A stretch of DNA of 64,000 bases from positions 4,316,782-4,380,781 of the forward strand of contig NC_061066.1 in the NCBI RefSeq assembly GCF_021917145.1. The letters run 5' to 3'. Position numbers and translations under genes: made by a program. Under the pieces are notes generated by a model. It was not told the DNA's origin and did not search any database. It saw only the letters and a list, made by a program, of their open reading frames with translations. The stretch comes from Hypomesus transpacificus. Taxonomy: Eukaryota > Chordata > Actinopteri > Osmeriformes > Osmeridae. Positions 51,101 to 61,490 of the stretch are shown here, in pieces (positions within the stretch are counted from its first letter, which is position 1; each line of letters begins with the position of its first letter).

Positions 51101-53738
51101 ACATGCAACTGCATACAGTTTAAGCTTGTTTCGAATTTACAAGAACTCACCTAATCACTGAATTATTCTTAAAATTGTCTCTGTTTTACATTAAGTTGAA
51201 TATCAGTGTAAGGGATTTCCAAATCATTTAATTCGAAATGCATTTTGAGTTTAGTTGTGTTTAAGACAACAACTCATCTATTTATCTAACTTTAAATCAT
51301 TACGACCACTGCAGTTGGTCGCCTCGATATAAGTACACAACAAACTGTCAAACCGATTACATTAAGATGTGTTTTATGGCAGAAAATACCATAATTTATA
51401 TACCTGTATGTAATGCCCAGTACACCCAGGTTCCCCCCCATTAAAGATGCACTGAGAATTAATACAAAAATATAGAATTTATTATAAGGCTCAGTAGGCC
51501 TAGTAGATCGGGTATTTAACCAAAGCGTTTAACCGAAATGTAAATGTAAATGTTTATTTTGAAATCAGCCAAGGCAACAACACAGCACATAACAACCATA
51601 CCTAATTAATAGTTAAAATCACTATAAGCACACACATAGCCTACCCAAAACACAGAAAGCCAATTAGATCACACAATCAGCTTTCCCGACACTCGCTGTA
51701 ATCAGCACCGGCTACAAACAAACCCACGCACCAGTATTCAACATTTACTCGTGCAGTCTTGCATTTGATGACTGACATTCAAACATTCTTAAGACACGTT
51801 AAAAAGACTCAAACTTACATGACAAACAATGCTGCCAGCGTGCACCCCAGGTACGGATGTGACCCTACAAGCTCACATCCAGTTATATTGGCACAAGCAG
51901 GTGTGGCCTTAACCGTCAGCATCCTCTGCAGCCACACCCATATCACAGTCACCCCCCTCTTAAGTTATCATCGTCCCGATGATAAGACCAAAGACAGAAA
52001 TTGCAACACACAACAAAACTCCTATTCTATAGTTAAACCTGACACTATCTCCTTTAATGCTATCAAGCAAACACGGTTAGTATGCGCAATACCCCTAGTC
52101 CTCCTTGCTTCACTCCTCCCACAGTTTCTATGAGTTTTGGAAGTGAACATGTAGATGTTATGATCCTGCCCACCTGGGGACACTTGTGTTCAGGGACGAT
52201 GTACTCAAACGTTGGACTCACTGGGGACTCACAGTGTTTTAGGTTCACACTAGTTTTGTTCAAGTCTGAAATGCTCTGAAAAGCATAAACTCTGCAATCT
52301 TTCACAGCTTCACTCAGTGTGTTTAAGGTAATCCACATAACATTACAAAACACACTCAACAGGTCAGTCAACTACACATTCACTCATGATCAACAGAGTC
52401 AGCTATACACTCCCTCTCTCTCTCATATTAGAGATACACACTCTGAAAAGACTCTACATGTTTCACAAGATTCTGCATAAACAAATAGATTTCACAAATA
52501 ATTTGATGACAAAGGTGTTCTAGAATCACCAGAACATCAACCTTGAACTCATACAAACACACACCCACATAGTTCACAGATTATCTTTATTATTAGCTTT
52601 GACATCCTCCTCAACTGTCTTCATAGTTAAGCCTCATTATCTGTGAACATGGACAAATAGTTAAGTTGTGTGTGTGTGTGTGTGTGCGTGTGTGTGTATA
52701 TAGTGCATTATTATTGTGACACCATCTACTACAGCAAGACTAACAGGAGACAAAGCTAAGACAGAGGACAGTTGAGATATGATGTGTGATGTGAGGTGTT
52801 AACAGGTGCTGAGCACCATCCTACACTGTACACACATGCACATATAGCTAAAAGATATTCCCACCTATTCTCATGTGTTATTTTACTATTGGTAATTACA
52901 GATGGTCTCATATGTTACTCATAACTCAATTGGTAACTTGTCCTGGGGGTTTCAGATTTCACTCACACTTTAGCTTTGATGCCTTTGACCTTGTTTGTGT
53001 TTGGAGATGTACATTTTGAGGCTGGGATACAAAGATCAGTGTTTGTCTTAAAACAGGACCTGTAGCCCACAATACATTGATACTCGCCTTCATGCTGCTT
53101 ATACAATGAGGCTCATTGTACATCATCCCTAGTTGGGCCTAGTGCTGACCTTGTGCAGGCAACTACAGATAAGATTTTGGGCGTAGGGCCAAAAAACAGT
53201 GCATCTTGACTTGTAGCTCAGGCCTTTGCCTGTGAAGGAAGATGCCTGCCTCCAGGTGGCCTTCTCCCTCACTCCTCAGCCTCTGTCACCCACATCTCAC
53301 ACTCAGGCTCAATATCCTCTATCATTTACTGGTAATAATAATCAGTCAACAGCTTAACACATAGTTTCCAGTAATATAGAACAATATTAAAAGGGGTGAT
53401 TCGAGTGTTTCATTTTCAATCAGATTAATCAATAATCATAACCCATCCTCATCAATCATAATCAATCTTCATCAATCATAACCCATCTTCATCATTTCAA
53501 CAGAATGGTGTCAATGTTCACGTCACTGGTCTCTTTGAAGCTGCGTCAGTCAGAGTTAAAGGGCTGCCAAACAGATTAGAGGAGACAAAAAAGCCCCAAT
53601 CACAAATCTGTAGAGAGATTTTAGATGAGACGTTTAACTAATAATCCCTCTTCCTCAGAAAACTTGAGCCTTGTGTCTTTTATAGATGTGTATGCTCCAC
53701 TGAACTCCAGACCATGTACCGCCTGTATATGAACTACA
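51101..53738. other. Intergenic, with a diverged duplicate segment
   Basis: No coding gene is supported. Bases 52,190-52,440 resemble 59,013-59,215 (see findings). A (GT)n run lies at 52,667-52,698. The remainder is AT-rich unique sequence. Confidence 0.4.
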
Positions 53739-53740
53739 TA

Positions 53741-55401
53741 CAGTGCCCTCCAAAAGTATTGGAACAGTGAGGCGAATTCCTTTATTTTTGCTGTAGACTG
53801 AAAACATTTGGGCTTGACATCAAATAATGAACGTGAGACCAGAGATCAACGTTTCAGCTTTTATTTCCAGGTATTTACATCAGGATCTGATGCACAACTA
53901 AGAAAATATCACATTTTGTTTGAATCCACCCATTTGTCATGTGAGCAAAAGTATTGGAACAGATATACTTAAAACATATTTAAGTGAATAAGACTTAATA
54001 TTTAGTTGCAAATCCTTTGCTTTCAATAACTGCAGCAAGTCTGTGACCCATTGACGTCACCAAACTTTTGCATTCTTCCTTTTTGATGCTTTCCCAGGCT
54101 TTCACTGCAGCCTCTTTCAGTTGTTGTTTGTTTTGTGGGGTTCCTCCCTTCAGTCTCCTCTTAAGCAGGTAAAATGCATGCTCTATAGGGTTTAAGTCTG
54201 GAGATTGACTTGGCCAGTCTAATACCTTCCATTTCTTGCCCCTGATGAACTCCTTTGTTGTTTTGGCAGTGTGTTTTGGGTCGTTATCTTGCTGCATGAT
54301 GAAGGCTCTGCCAATCAGTTTGGTTGCATCTTTCCTTAAATTGGCAGACAAAATGTTTCTGTAGACTTCCGAGTTCATTTTGCTGCTGCCATCATGTGTT
54401 ACATCCTCAATGAAGATTAATGAGCCCGTCCCAGAAGAAGCCATGCAAGCCCAAGCCATGACATTACCTCCACCGTGTTTCACAGATGAGCTTGTGTGTT
54501 TGGGATCATGAGCAGTTCCTTTCTTTCTCCAAACTTTAGCCTTTCCATCACTTTGGTAAAAGTTAATCTTTGTCTCATCAGTCCATAAAACTTTGTCCCA
54601 GAATTTTTGAGGTTCATCTCTGTACTTTTTGGCAAATTCCAGCCTGGCCTTCCTATTCTTCTTGCTAATGAGTGGTTTGCATCTTCTGGTGTAGCCCTTG
54701 TACTTTTGTTCATGAAGTCTTCTGCGAACAGTAGATAGTGATACCTTCACTCCTGCCATCTGGAGGTTGTTGCTGATCTCACTAACAGTTGTTTTAGGGT
54801 CTTTCTTTACAGCTCTCACAATGTCTCTGTCATCAACTGCTGATGTTTTCCTTGGTCTACCTGTTCGACGTCTGTTACTTAGTACACCAGTAGTTTTCTT
54901 CTTCTTCAGGACATTCCAAATGGTTGTACTGGCTATGGCCAATGTTTCTGCAATGGCTCTGATTGATTTTCCATCTTCTCTAAGACTCACAATTGCTTGT
55001 TTTTCACCCAAAGACAGCGCTCTGGTTTTCATGTTGTTTTCACCTCTGAATACAGTCTGCATAGACAAAACCTATCTTACCCAATCTGAACCTGAGTGTA
55101 GACATTCAGTGGTATTTATTGATTGAATAATGTATGTAATAGGACACACCTGGGCAACAAAACACACCTGTCAGTCACATGTTCCAATACTTTTGCTCAC
55201 GTGACAAATGGGTGGGTTCGAACAAAAAGGTGATATTTTCTAATTTGTGCATCAGATCCTGATGTAAATACCTGGAAATAAAAGCTGAAACGTTGATCTC
55301 TGGTTTCACATTCATCGTTTGATGTCAAGCCCAAATGTTTTCAGTCTACAGCAAAAATAAAGGAATTGGCCTCACTGTTCCAATACTTTTGGAGGGCACT
55401 G
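53741..55401 (-). mobile_element. Tc1-like transposon, complete
   Basis: Flanked by TA on both sides (53,739-53,740 and 55,402-55,403). Inverted repeats of about 220 bases begin CAGTGCCCTCCAAAAGTATT. Each arm carries the word CAAAAGTATTGGAACAG twice, once at the outer edge and once about 200 bases inwards. This is the IR/DR arrangement of Sleeping Beauty-type Tc1 elements. It contains an uninterrupted transposase gene and sits a few bases before the start codon of another Tc1-like element. Confidence 0.92.
53995..55032 (-). CDS. Tc1-like transposase, intact
   Basis: A DDE transposase of 345 aa from the ATG that fits the family (MKTRALSLGEKQAIV); an ATG at 55,062 would add ten residues. The N-terminal paired-type helix-turn-helix region (SIRAIAETLAIASTTIWNVL) is followed by the GRPR-type minor-groove motif (RRTGRPRK) and a second helix-turn-helix. 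The catalytic residues are present in order: [18 protein letters not shown] and SPDLNPIE. It ends in the family signature GFATKY. No stop or frameshift was seen, which suggests recent activity. Confidence 0.9.
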   Translation of the reverse strand: MKTRALSLGEKQAIVSLREDGKSIRAIAETLAIASTTIWNVLKKKKTTGVLSNRRRTGRPRKTSAVDDRDIVRAVKKDPKTTVSEISNNLQMAGVKVSLSTVRRRLHEQKYKGYTRRCKPLISKKNRKARLEFAKKYRDEPQKFWDKVLWTDETKINFYQSDGKAKVWRKKGTAHDPKHTSSSVKHGGGNVMAWACMASSGTGSLIFIEDVTHDGSSKMNSEVYRNILSANLRKDATKLIGRAFIMQQDNDPKHTAKTTKEFIRGKKWKVLDWPSQSPDLNPIEHAFYLLKRRLKGGTPQNKQQLKEAAVKAWESIKKEECKSLVTSMGHRLAAVIESKGFATKY

Positions 55402-56650
55402 TATCTACTATGGCCAAGACCAAAGAGCTGTCAAAGGACACCAGGAACAAAATTGTAGACCTGCACCAGGCTGGGAAGACTGAATCTGCAATAGGTAAGC
55501 AGCTTGGTGTGAAGAAAACAACTGTGGGAGCAATTATTAGAAAATGGAAGACACACAAGACCACTGATAGTCTCCCTCGATCTGGTGCTCCACGCAAGAT
55601 CTCATCCCGTGGGGTCAAAATGATCACAAGAACGATGAAGAAAAATCCCAGAACCACACAGGGGGACCTAGTGAATGACCTTCAGAGAGCTGGGACCAAC
55701 GTAACAAAGGCTACCATCAGTAACACACTACACCACCAGGGACTCAAATCCTGCAGTGCCAGATGTGTCCCCCTGCTTAAGCCAGTACATGTCCCGGCCC
55801 GTCTGAAGTTTGCTAGAGAGCATTTGGATGATCCAGAAGAGGATTGGGAGAATGTCACATGGTCAGATGAAACCAAAATAGAACTTTTTGGTAAAAACTC
55901 AACTCGTCGTGTTTGGAGGAGAAAGAATGCCGAATTGCAGCCAAAGAACACCATACCTACTGTGAAGCATGGGGGTGGAAACATCATGCTTTGGGGCTGT
56001 TTTTCTGCAAGGGGACCAGGACGACTGATCCGTGTAAAGGAAAGAATGAATGGGGCCGTGTATCTTGAGATTTTGAGTGAAAACCTCCTTCCATCAGCAA
56101 GGGCATTGAAGATGAAACGTGGTTGGGTCTTTCAGCATGACAATGATCCCAAACACACCGCCCGGGCAATGAAGGAGTGGTTTCGTAAGAAGCATTTCAA
56201 GGTCCTGGAGTGGCCCAGCCAGTCTCCAGATCTCAACCCCATAGAAAATCTGTGGAGGGAGTTGAAAGTCCGTGTTGCACATCGACAGCCCCAAAACATC
56301 ACTGCTCTAGAGAAGATCTGCATGGAGGAATGGGCCAAAATACCAGCAACAGTGTATGAAAAGCCTAACAGAAAGACTAACAGAAAACGTTTGACCTCTG
56401 TCATTGCCAACAAAGGGTATATAACAAAGTATTGAGATGAACTTTTGTTATCGACCAAATACTTATCTTCCATCATAATTTGCAAATAAATTCTTTAAAA
56501 ATCAGACAATGTGAGTTTCTGGATTTTTTTTGCCTCATTTTGTCTTTCATCAGAGGTATACCTATGATGAAAATTACAGGCCTCTCTCATCTTTTTAAGT
56601 GGGAGAACCTGCACAATTGGTGGCTGACTAAATACTTTTTTGCCCCACTG
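55402..56650 (+). mobile_element. Second Tc1-like transposon, 5' end lost or displaced
   Basis: The right end reads, outwards, CTGACTAAATACTTTTTTGC then CCCACTG at 56,650. This is the end sequence of a very common fish Tc1 family (its reverse complement begins CAGTGGGGCAAAAAAG). The left inverted repeat is not found either next to the start codon or left of the first element at 53,741. The first element interrupts this one just before its ATG. The flank after the right end is AA, not TA. Confidence 0.8.
55410..56435 (+). CDS. Tc1-like transposase, open frame
   Basis: 341 aa from ATG ([20 protein letters not shown]) to stop. It has paired-like helix-turn-helix segments ([20 protein letters not shown]), a GAPRK motif, and the catalytic triad in [22 protein letters not shown] and [11 protein letters not shown]. 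It ends NKGYITKY. The sequence is close to the remembered fish consensus, apart from an altered stretch near the C-terminus ([14 protein letters not shown]). It lies opposite in orientation to the transposase at 53,995. Confidence 0.88.
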   Translation: MAKTKELSKDTRNKIVDLHQAGKTESAIGKQLGVKKTTVGAIIRKWKTHKTTDSLPRSGAPRKISSRGVKMITRTMKKNPRTTQGDLVNDLQRAGTNVTKATISNTLHHQGLKSCSARCVPLLKPVHVPARLKFAREHLDDPEEDWENVTWSDETKIELFGKNSTRRVWRRKNAELQPKNTIPTVKHGGGNIMLWGCFSARGPGRLIRVKERMNGAVYLEILSENLLPSARALKMKRGWVFQHDNDPKHTARAMKEWFRKKHFKVLEWPSQSPDLNPIENLWRELKVRVAHRQPQNITALEKICMEEWAKIPATVYEKPNRKTNRKRLTSVIANKGYITKY

Positions 56651-57455
56651 AATGTGTGTGTGAGAGTGTGTGTTTGTGTGTCCACACCCACAGTGCCCCA
56701 GGCTCAAAACAGGTTCAACTACAGAAACCAGGAAGGATGAAATCATTGAAAAAGTGAGGTTGAAGGCTGAAACAAAAGGTGAGAAAATACAATTAATGTA
56801 ACCATAAAGTATTGAGTTCTACTGTAAGTAAACAGTCCTCTTCCTTGATGCCAATCAGCCAGGTAAACATGCGTTGAACAGATACTCTGTTGAGCTGAGA
56901 AAAACTCACTTTTCTATTCTTATCACTCGGTCTCTCTTGTACAGGATATTGTGCTCACTGATCACCCACACTCATACATTCAGGTATTTACTGGTAATCT
57001 ATCTAGTCAGTAAAATGTACAAAGTTCTTCTAATAGCAGTTCTAGGTAGGAGGAGCATTGTTACCTCAACTTACTGAAGTGCAACTGAAGTGGACAGACT
57101 TACGGTACCACGGCACTGAACAGACGCACATAACAAGAATCTGTTTCTAAAAGTATCCACCAGTTAGACAGAACATCAAGACAAAGACACACAGGTGAGA
57201 TGTCTATATGACAGGATCGATGAATTTGATGTACTCATAATATTGTCAAGTGTTTTTTTCTTTATTTCTTAAAAGTATGTTTATGTTGGTGAATACAATA
57301 TAGTAATGTGAATCTTAAGTATGGCCAAAATCAACATGACTGTATTTATCAGTGTCTTGAAGAATTCAAAATCTCAAACTGTCATGGTACAAATGATTCT
57401 GTGACTCAGATCAGCTTTCATGGTTTCACTTTTGATCTCTCTCTCCAGTGTAGAA
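56651..57455. other. Interval before the TRIM pseudogene
   Basis: A short GT-rich patch (56,655-56,680), then unique sequence. The last bases (CTCTCTCTCCAG at 57,438-57,449) look like a splice acceptor just before the TRIM start codon, so an upstream 5' UTR exon may lie here. It was not identified. Confidence 0.35.
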
Positions 57456-58477
57456 ATGGCTTCCTGCAGCAGTCTCCTGTTACGGATCAGTTCCAGTGTT
57501 CTATCTGTCTGGATGTGTTCACTGATCCTGTCTCTACTCCATGTGGACACAACATCTGCAAGGCCTGTATCACCAAGTACTGGGACAACAACGATCTGTG
57601 TCAATGTCCCATATGTAAAAGGACTTTTGATAAGAGACCAGGTCTCTATGTCAACACGTTCATCTCTGAGATGGCTGCTCAGTTCAGGAAGTCAGAGCCA
57701 CTGAAAGCTACCATCAGTCCAGACCTGCGTCCTACTAAACCTGAAGTGTCATGTGACTACTGTACAGGTACCAAGCTCAAGGCCCTGAAGTCCTGTCTGG
57801 TGTGTCTGACCTCTTACTGTGAGACTCACCTGGAGCCTCATCAGAGAGTTGCAGCCTTGAAGAAACACAAGCTGATCGACCCTGTGAAGAACCTGGAGTA
57901 CAGGATGTGTCAGAAGCATGAGAGACCCCTGGAGCTGTTCTGTAGGACTGACCAGATGTTGGTGTGTCGGCTCTACACTGATAAAGACCACAAGAACCAT
58001 GACACTGTTCCTCCAGAGGAGGAGTGTGAAGAGAAGAAGACTCAAATTAAGAAGACAGAGGGAGACATTCAGCAGATGATCCAGGAGAGACTGGAGAAGG
58101 TTCAGGAGATCAAACTCTCAGTACAGACCAGCAAGAGAGATGCAGAGAGGGATATATCAGACAGTGTTCAGGTCTTCACTGCTCTGGTGCGCTCCATTGA
58201 GAGAAGCCAGGCTGAGCTCATTGAGGTGATTGAGGAGAAGCAGAAAGCAGCAGAGAAACAGGCTGAAGGGTTGATTTTGTGAAGGTGGGGGTGTTTGTGG
58301 ACTATGAGGAGGGTCTGGTCTCTTTTTATGATGTCGAGGCCAGGTCTCATATCTACTTTTTCCACTGACTGCACCTTCACTGAGAAACTATACCCATATT
58401 TCAATCCCTGTGTGAATGATGGAGGTAAAAACTTTGCCCCTCTGATCCATCACTCCTGTCACACACTGAAAAACTAA
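57456..58477 (+). pseudogene. TRIM-family gene remnant (RING, B-boxes, coiled coil, partial SPRY)
   Basis: The remnant of a fish TRIM E3 ligase. The ATG (MASCSSLL) is followed within about ten codons by a one-base deletion relative to the family. The RING ([26 protein letters not shown]) is therefore in another frame. That frame runs through B-box-like segments and a coiled coil ([18 protein letters not shown]) to a stop at 58,280-58,282. There the coiled coil is joined directly to the distal SPRY region (VGVFVDYEEGLVSFYDVEAR), so the rest of the coiled coil and most of SPRY are deleted. A further single-base insertion follows near 58,367. In B-box 2 the second cysteine of CxxC is tyrosine (CRLY). 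Coding function is unlikely. Confidence 0.82.
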
Positions 58478-58604
58478 GATGTGGAAATGCTGGACTTCAA
58501 AAGAAAATGTTATTACAAAATATTGATCTGAACAACAGTTGTGGGTTTGTTCAAGACAGTAATTTAGATTTTCGAACAGTTTAAAAAAAATCTGTGAACA
58601 GGTA

Positions 58605-58685
58605 GTGCTCCCCTGGTGGCTAACTGGGTAGTGTGTCTCAGACTAAGGTCTGAGTCATGGACTGGGGTTTGAGTCTAGCCTGGAC
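58605..58685 (+). mobile_element. Possible tRNA-derived SINE head
   Basis: Contains an A-box-like TGGCTAACTGGGTAG and a B-box-like GGGTTTGAGTCTAG about 40 bases apart. This is a tRNA-like arrangement of a different family from the other SINEs. No tail was recognised. Confidence 0.3.
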
Positions 58686-59012
58686 TTTTTCCTGCTTTTC
58701 TCTTTCTTACTACCTTTCCTCTCACTTTTTCACTGTACCAAATAAAAGCAAAAATCTGGTCAATAATCTTAAACAAGGAAATATTGTCCAGAATCTAGTA
58801 ATAGGTTTTATGAAATATGGCAATGATATGATCAGCTAAATGTGAGAATTGAAGTACAATTACATAAAATGCAATAAACGAATATAAAACCAAATTTAAT
58901 CCTTTAATTTTGTACAATACCACTCAGTGAACAGCACAAATCACCTACAACTATGAGAATGTTTGTTTAGTGTAGAAAACGTCCAACACAAGAAATTACG
59001 ATGGTTTTTTAT

Positions 59013-59215
59013 TCAGGGACGATGTACAAACACTTACGTTTCAGGTTCAACTTAGGTCTGGTCAAGTTGGAAATGCTCTGAAGAGCACAAACTCTTGCTT
59101 TCTCTCACTGCTTCAGTCAGTGGGTTCAAGTTTTTTGGGGGATAATCCATGTATTTAACATTACAAACACAACAGGCCAATCAACTAGACATCCCTCTCT
59201 CATATACACACAAAA
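59013..59215. repeat. Diverged duplicate of 52,190-52,440
   Basis: Shares ordered words with the segment near 52.2 kb: TCAGGGACGATGTAC, GAAATGCTCTGAA, the TCACTGCTTCAGTCAGTG-like stretch, AACATTACAAA and CAACAGG. Many substitutions and indels separate them. It lies just downstream of the TRIM remnant. Confidence 0.6.
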
Positions 59216-59332
59216 GCTTTTAATAGACATCAAATTTGACATGTGAGGTTTACACCCAAATCTGAAGGCACATCTAAACAGAGGACAAACAAATAATTTT
59301 CATGAGGCAAAATGTCAAGTGACTCAAAATAC

Positions 59333-59338
59333 TTTATT
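59333..59338 (-). terminator. Polyadenylation signal of the snoRNA host
   Basis: AATAAA on the minus strand (in TTTTTAATAAAGTATTTT), about 80 bases into the last exon. This supports a pol II polyadenylated transcript. Confidence 0.75.
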
Positions 59339-59506
59339 AAAAATATCCAACCACACAGATGCCAATCATTGAATGGGATTTGCGGCAGGACATGTTGGCT
59401 GGAATAGTTCCCCAAACACCTGTAGATATGATACATTTGCATGAGTAAGGAATAACCAAAAAGGTTCAGTAGCCAAGAGTTTGCATAAATGTGAGGAACT
59501 GCATAA

Positions 59507-59635
59507 GCTTGTTGCCCCTTGAAACAGCAAGCCAGTCATTGAGGACCAGCTTAACATCCAGGGGCAGTGCTGTGGGATCACTGCGTAAAGGGCCAGCAGC
59601 AGAACAGCCTGACTGGCCCCCTTTGAATGGGATCC
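59507..59635 (-). ncRNA. H/ACA box snoRNA (host intron 8)
   Basis: 129 nt. The 5' hairpin closes with GGATC/GATCC. The hinge H box is ACAGCA, matching ANANNA. The 3' hairpin closes with TGCCCCT/AGGGGCA, and ACA lies exactly three nucleotides from the predicted end (ACAAGC). H/ACA RNAs guide pseudouridylation with dyskerin, NOP10, NHP2 and GAR1. The target was not determined. Confidence 0.8.
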
Positions 59636-59703
59636 ACATTTTCAATAGCAACAAGGGGCCCGCTCACCTTTCTAAAGTTGCCCCCAGTCTGCATGCGCAC
59701 CAC

Positions 59704-59949
59704 CTGAAAAGAGAAAGTTTACATTTAACACAAGTACTTGGAAAGCTTTTGCTTGTAGCAGAGGGGTAACTTGGAAAAATGTTCCCAGGAGATCACCTAA
59801 GCATGGCTGCTGAGGAGACCAACTGGGATGAGATTCACTTTATGGTCAATTCCACAGCAAGTCAGGAACTGAGTCTCCTAAAAGCCTTGGTATATGACCA
59901 AATTAGCACTGACAAACACCCAAGGGGGAAAACAGCTGGACCATCTTAC
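59704..59949 (-). other. Host intron 7: weak sixth H/ACA candidate
   Basis: A possible 3' hairpin closes with CCCAG/CTGGG followed by AACATTT, which would place ACA three bases from an end. A partner ATGGTC/GACCAT stem lies upstream. No ANANNA hinge was found between them, so I do not call it a snoRNA. Confidence 0.25.
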
Positions 59950-60200
59950 CATGGGTGGGGCTTCAGTTCCTCTTTAAACCGCTCTTGGTACAACAACTTC
60001 CGTTACGGGCATACCTGCAAGAGGAGAACAATGGAAGAAAAAAATCTTTAACAGACATGTAGCAGAGCCCTGTGACATCACAAGCTCTGCACATGGCTTA
60101 AAGGGTTGGGTATGCTGAACACTTCAACTCTGGGGCAACCCTAGTCCACAAATGGCAACTATATAAAGAGCCGTTCACTGTTAAGCAGATATGAGAATAG

Positions 60201-60355
60201 TAATGTCTCTGCATAAATACCAGGGATCCAGCCACAAGATGGCACAGATCCCAACGATGCCAGATACAGAGTTGCTATTGCACCGTTTAATGAACAGAGC
60301 AGCCTGTGGCGAGGGCTGACTGCAGATACCATACAGTGCGTCACAATTGGGTGCA
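60201..60355 (-). ncRNA. H/ACA box snoRNA (host intron 6)
   Basis: 155 nt. The 5' hairpin closes with TGCACC/GGTGCA. The H box ATAGCA follows. The 3' hairpin has CTCTG/CAGAG at its base and GGGATC/GATCCC inside. ACATTA gives an ACA box three nucleotides from the end. Its 5' hairpin shares GGTATCTGCAG and CTGTTCAT with the RNA at 60,490, showing duplication. Confidence 0.82.
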
Positions 60356-60489
60356 TTTTTGATCACTTGGCACTTACTTGGCATCAGGCAGCATCACATC
60401 CTATGCAGGTCTATGGTCTTTGGATGCAAAGGGAGATTCAGATGTTGGAATTTTGACAAGGTAAAAAAGAATAATACATGACAGAAATA

Positions 60490-60622
60490 ATATATATGAC
60501 AAATATACCAGGACTCCAAGCACAGCACATGGAGACCAACGATGCGGGATGTCAAAATTGATCTTGCACCAAGTTATGAACAGACCAGAGGGAGAAGCCG
60601 CTGGCTGCAGATACCTTAATGC
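60490..60622 (-). ncRNA. H/ACA box snoRNA (host intron 5), paralogue
   Basis: 133 nt. The 5' hairpin closes with GCATTAAG/CTTGGTGC (with G-U pairs). The H box is AGATCA. The 3' hairpin closes with TGACA/TGTCA. The terminal box is ATA rather than ACA, a variant known in some H/ACA RNAs. It is a paralogue of the RNA at 60,201; the shared words include GCATCGTTGG and TCCTGGTAT in the 3' hairpin. Confidence 0.7.
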
Positions 60623-60827
60623 TACTTTCAAAGGGACATCACAACCCTAATTTCATCTAGCATCAAGGAGGATTACTCAAATATTGTGAACGCTTTGCTC
60701 ACCATCAGGTAGACTGTGCTGGAGCGCCATCTGGTGCTCATTTACAGACCTACACCAGGGCAAAGAAAAGGGCTATATGAAACAAGTGAGACGGGCCACA
60801 ATAACAGCTGTTATGGGAGCATTTTGA

Positions 60828-60958
60828 ACTTGTTCTGCAGTAATATCCCACACAGCTAATGGCAGTAGCCTTGAGGGTAAAGCGAAACCACAGGTATATT
60901 CTATGAGGCATTTCCAACGACAAGGCCCAACCGAGAAAGGTCTGTCGGGATAGGCCTC
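60828..60958 (-). ncRNA. H/ACA box snoRNA (host intron 4)
   Basis: 131 nt. The 5' hairpin closes with GAGGC/GCCTC. The H box is ATAGAA (or AGAATA). The 3' hairpin closes with CTGTGG/CTGCAG (with G-U pairs), followed by AACAAGT, placing ACA three nucleotides from the end. The same intron also contains a SINE upstream of it. Confidence 0.8.
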
Positions 60959-61050
60959 AAAACACTAGACCGTTGATGATGTCAAGATTGACTCGAGTTT
61001 ATCAATTTACAACATGCAACAAACCGTAGCATGTGAACTCAAGTGTGCCC

Positions 61051-61217
61051 ATCATTTATATTTAGTCTGTTAGCAGGTGCTCTTATCCAGGGCGACTTAC
61101 AGTAAGTACAGGGACATTCTTCCTGAGAAAAGTAGTGTGAAATGCCTTGCCCAAGGACACAACATCACTTGGTACGGCCAAGAATCGAAGCCCGACTCAG
61201 TCATCTAACCCCATCAG
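61051..61217 (-). mobile_element. tRNA-derived SINE in snoRNA-host intron 4
   Basis: The same family as the SINE at 13,809, more diverged and with a damaged tRNA head. The tail (GGATAAGAGCACCTGCTAAC) and middle (CCTTGGGCAAGGCATTTCAC) are clear on the minus strand. Confidence 0.75.
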
Positions 61218-61490
61218 CCAAACATATCTGTAATAGGAAAATTTGTATCACACACAATTCATTTGGGATAAAACATATCTGCAAGCTCTGTGTTCAGAAA
61301 GGCACGTATCATTCACAGCTCAGAGCAGTTGAACATTTTAGCCAATCATCATTACACGAGTATTTTTTTAAAACATTTTTTAAGTTGCTTACCTGGCTGT
61401 GTTTTGCCACATCCGCACCCATTGTCAGCCTTGAAACAGAAATATAAAATGGTCAACCACTTGAGGCCGTTGACATGTAACAGTCCTAGT

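Noticed and set aside
57308-58282. 324-codon open frame read as an intact TRIM gene
   Set aside because: The first 50 or so residues before the RING are not TRIM-like and the frame has no ATG there. The true start codon is out of frame and the SPRY domain is mostly deleted.
60224-60245. CTCF-like word CCACAAGATGGCAC
   Set aside because: It lies inside the H/ACA snoRNA at 60,201-60,355, where the sequence is explained by the RNA hairpin.
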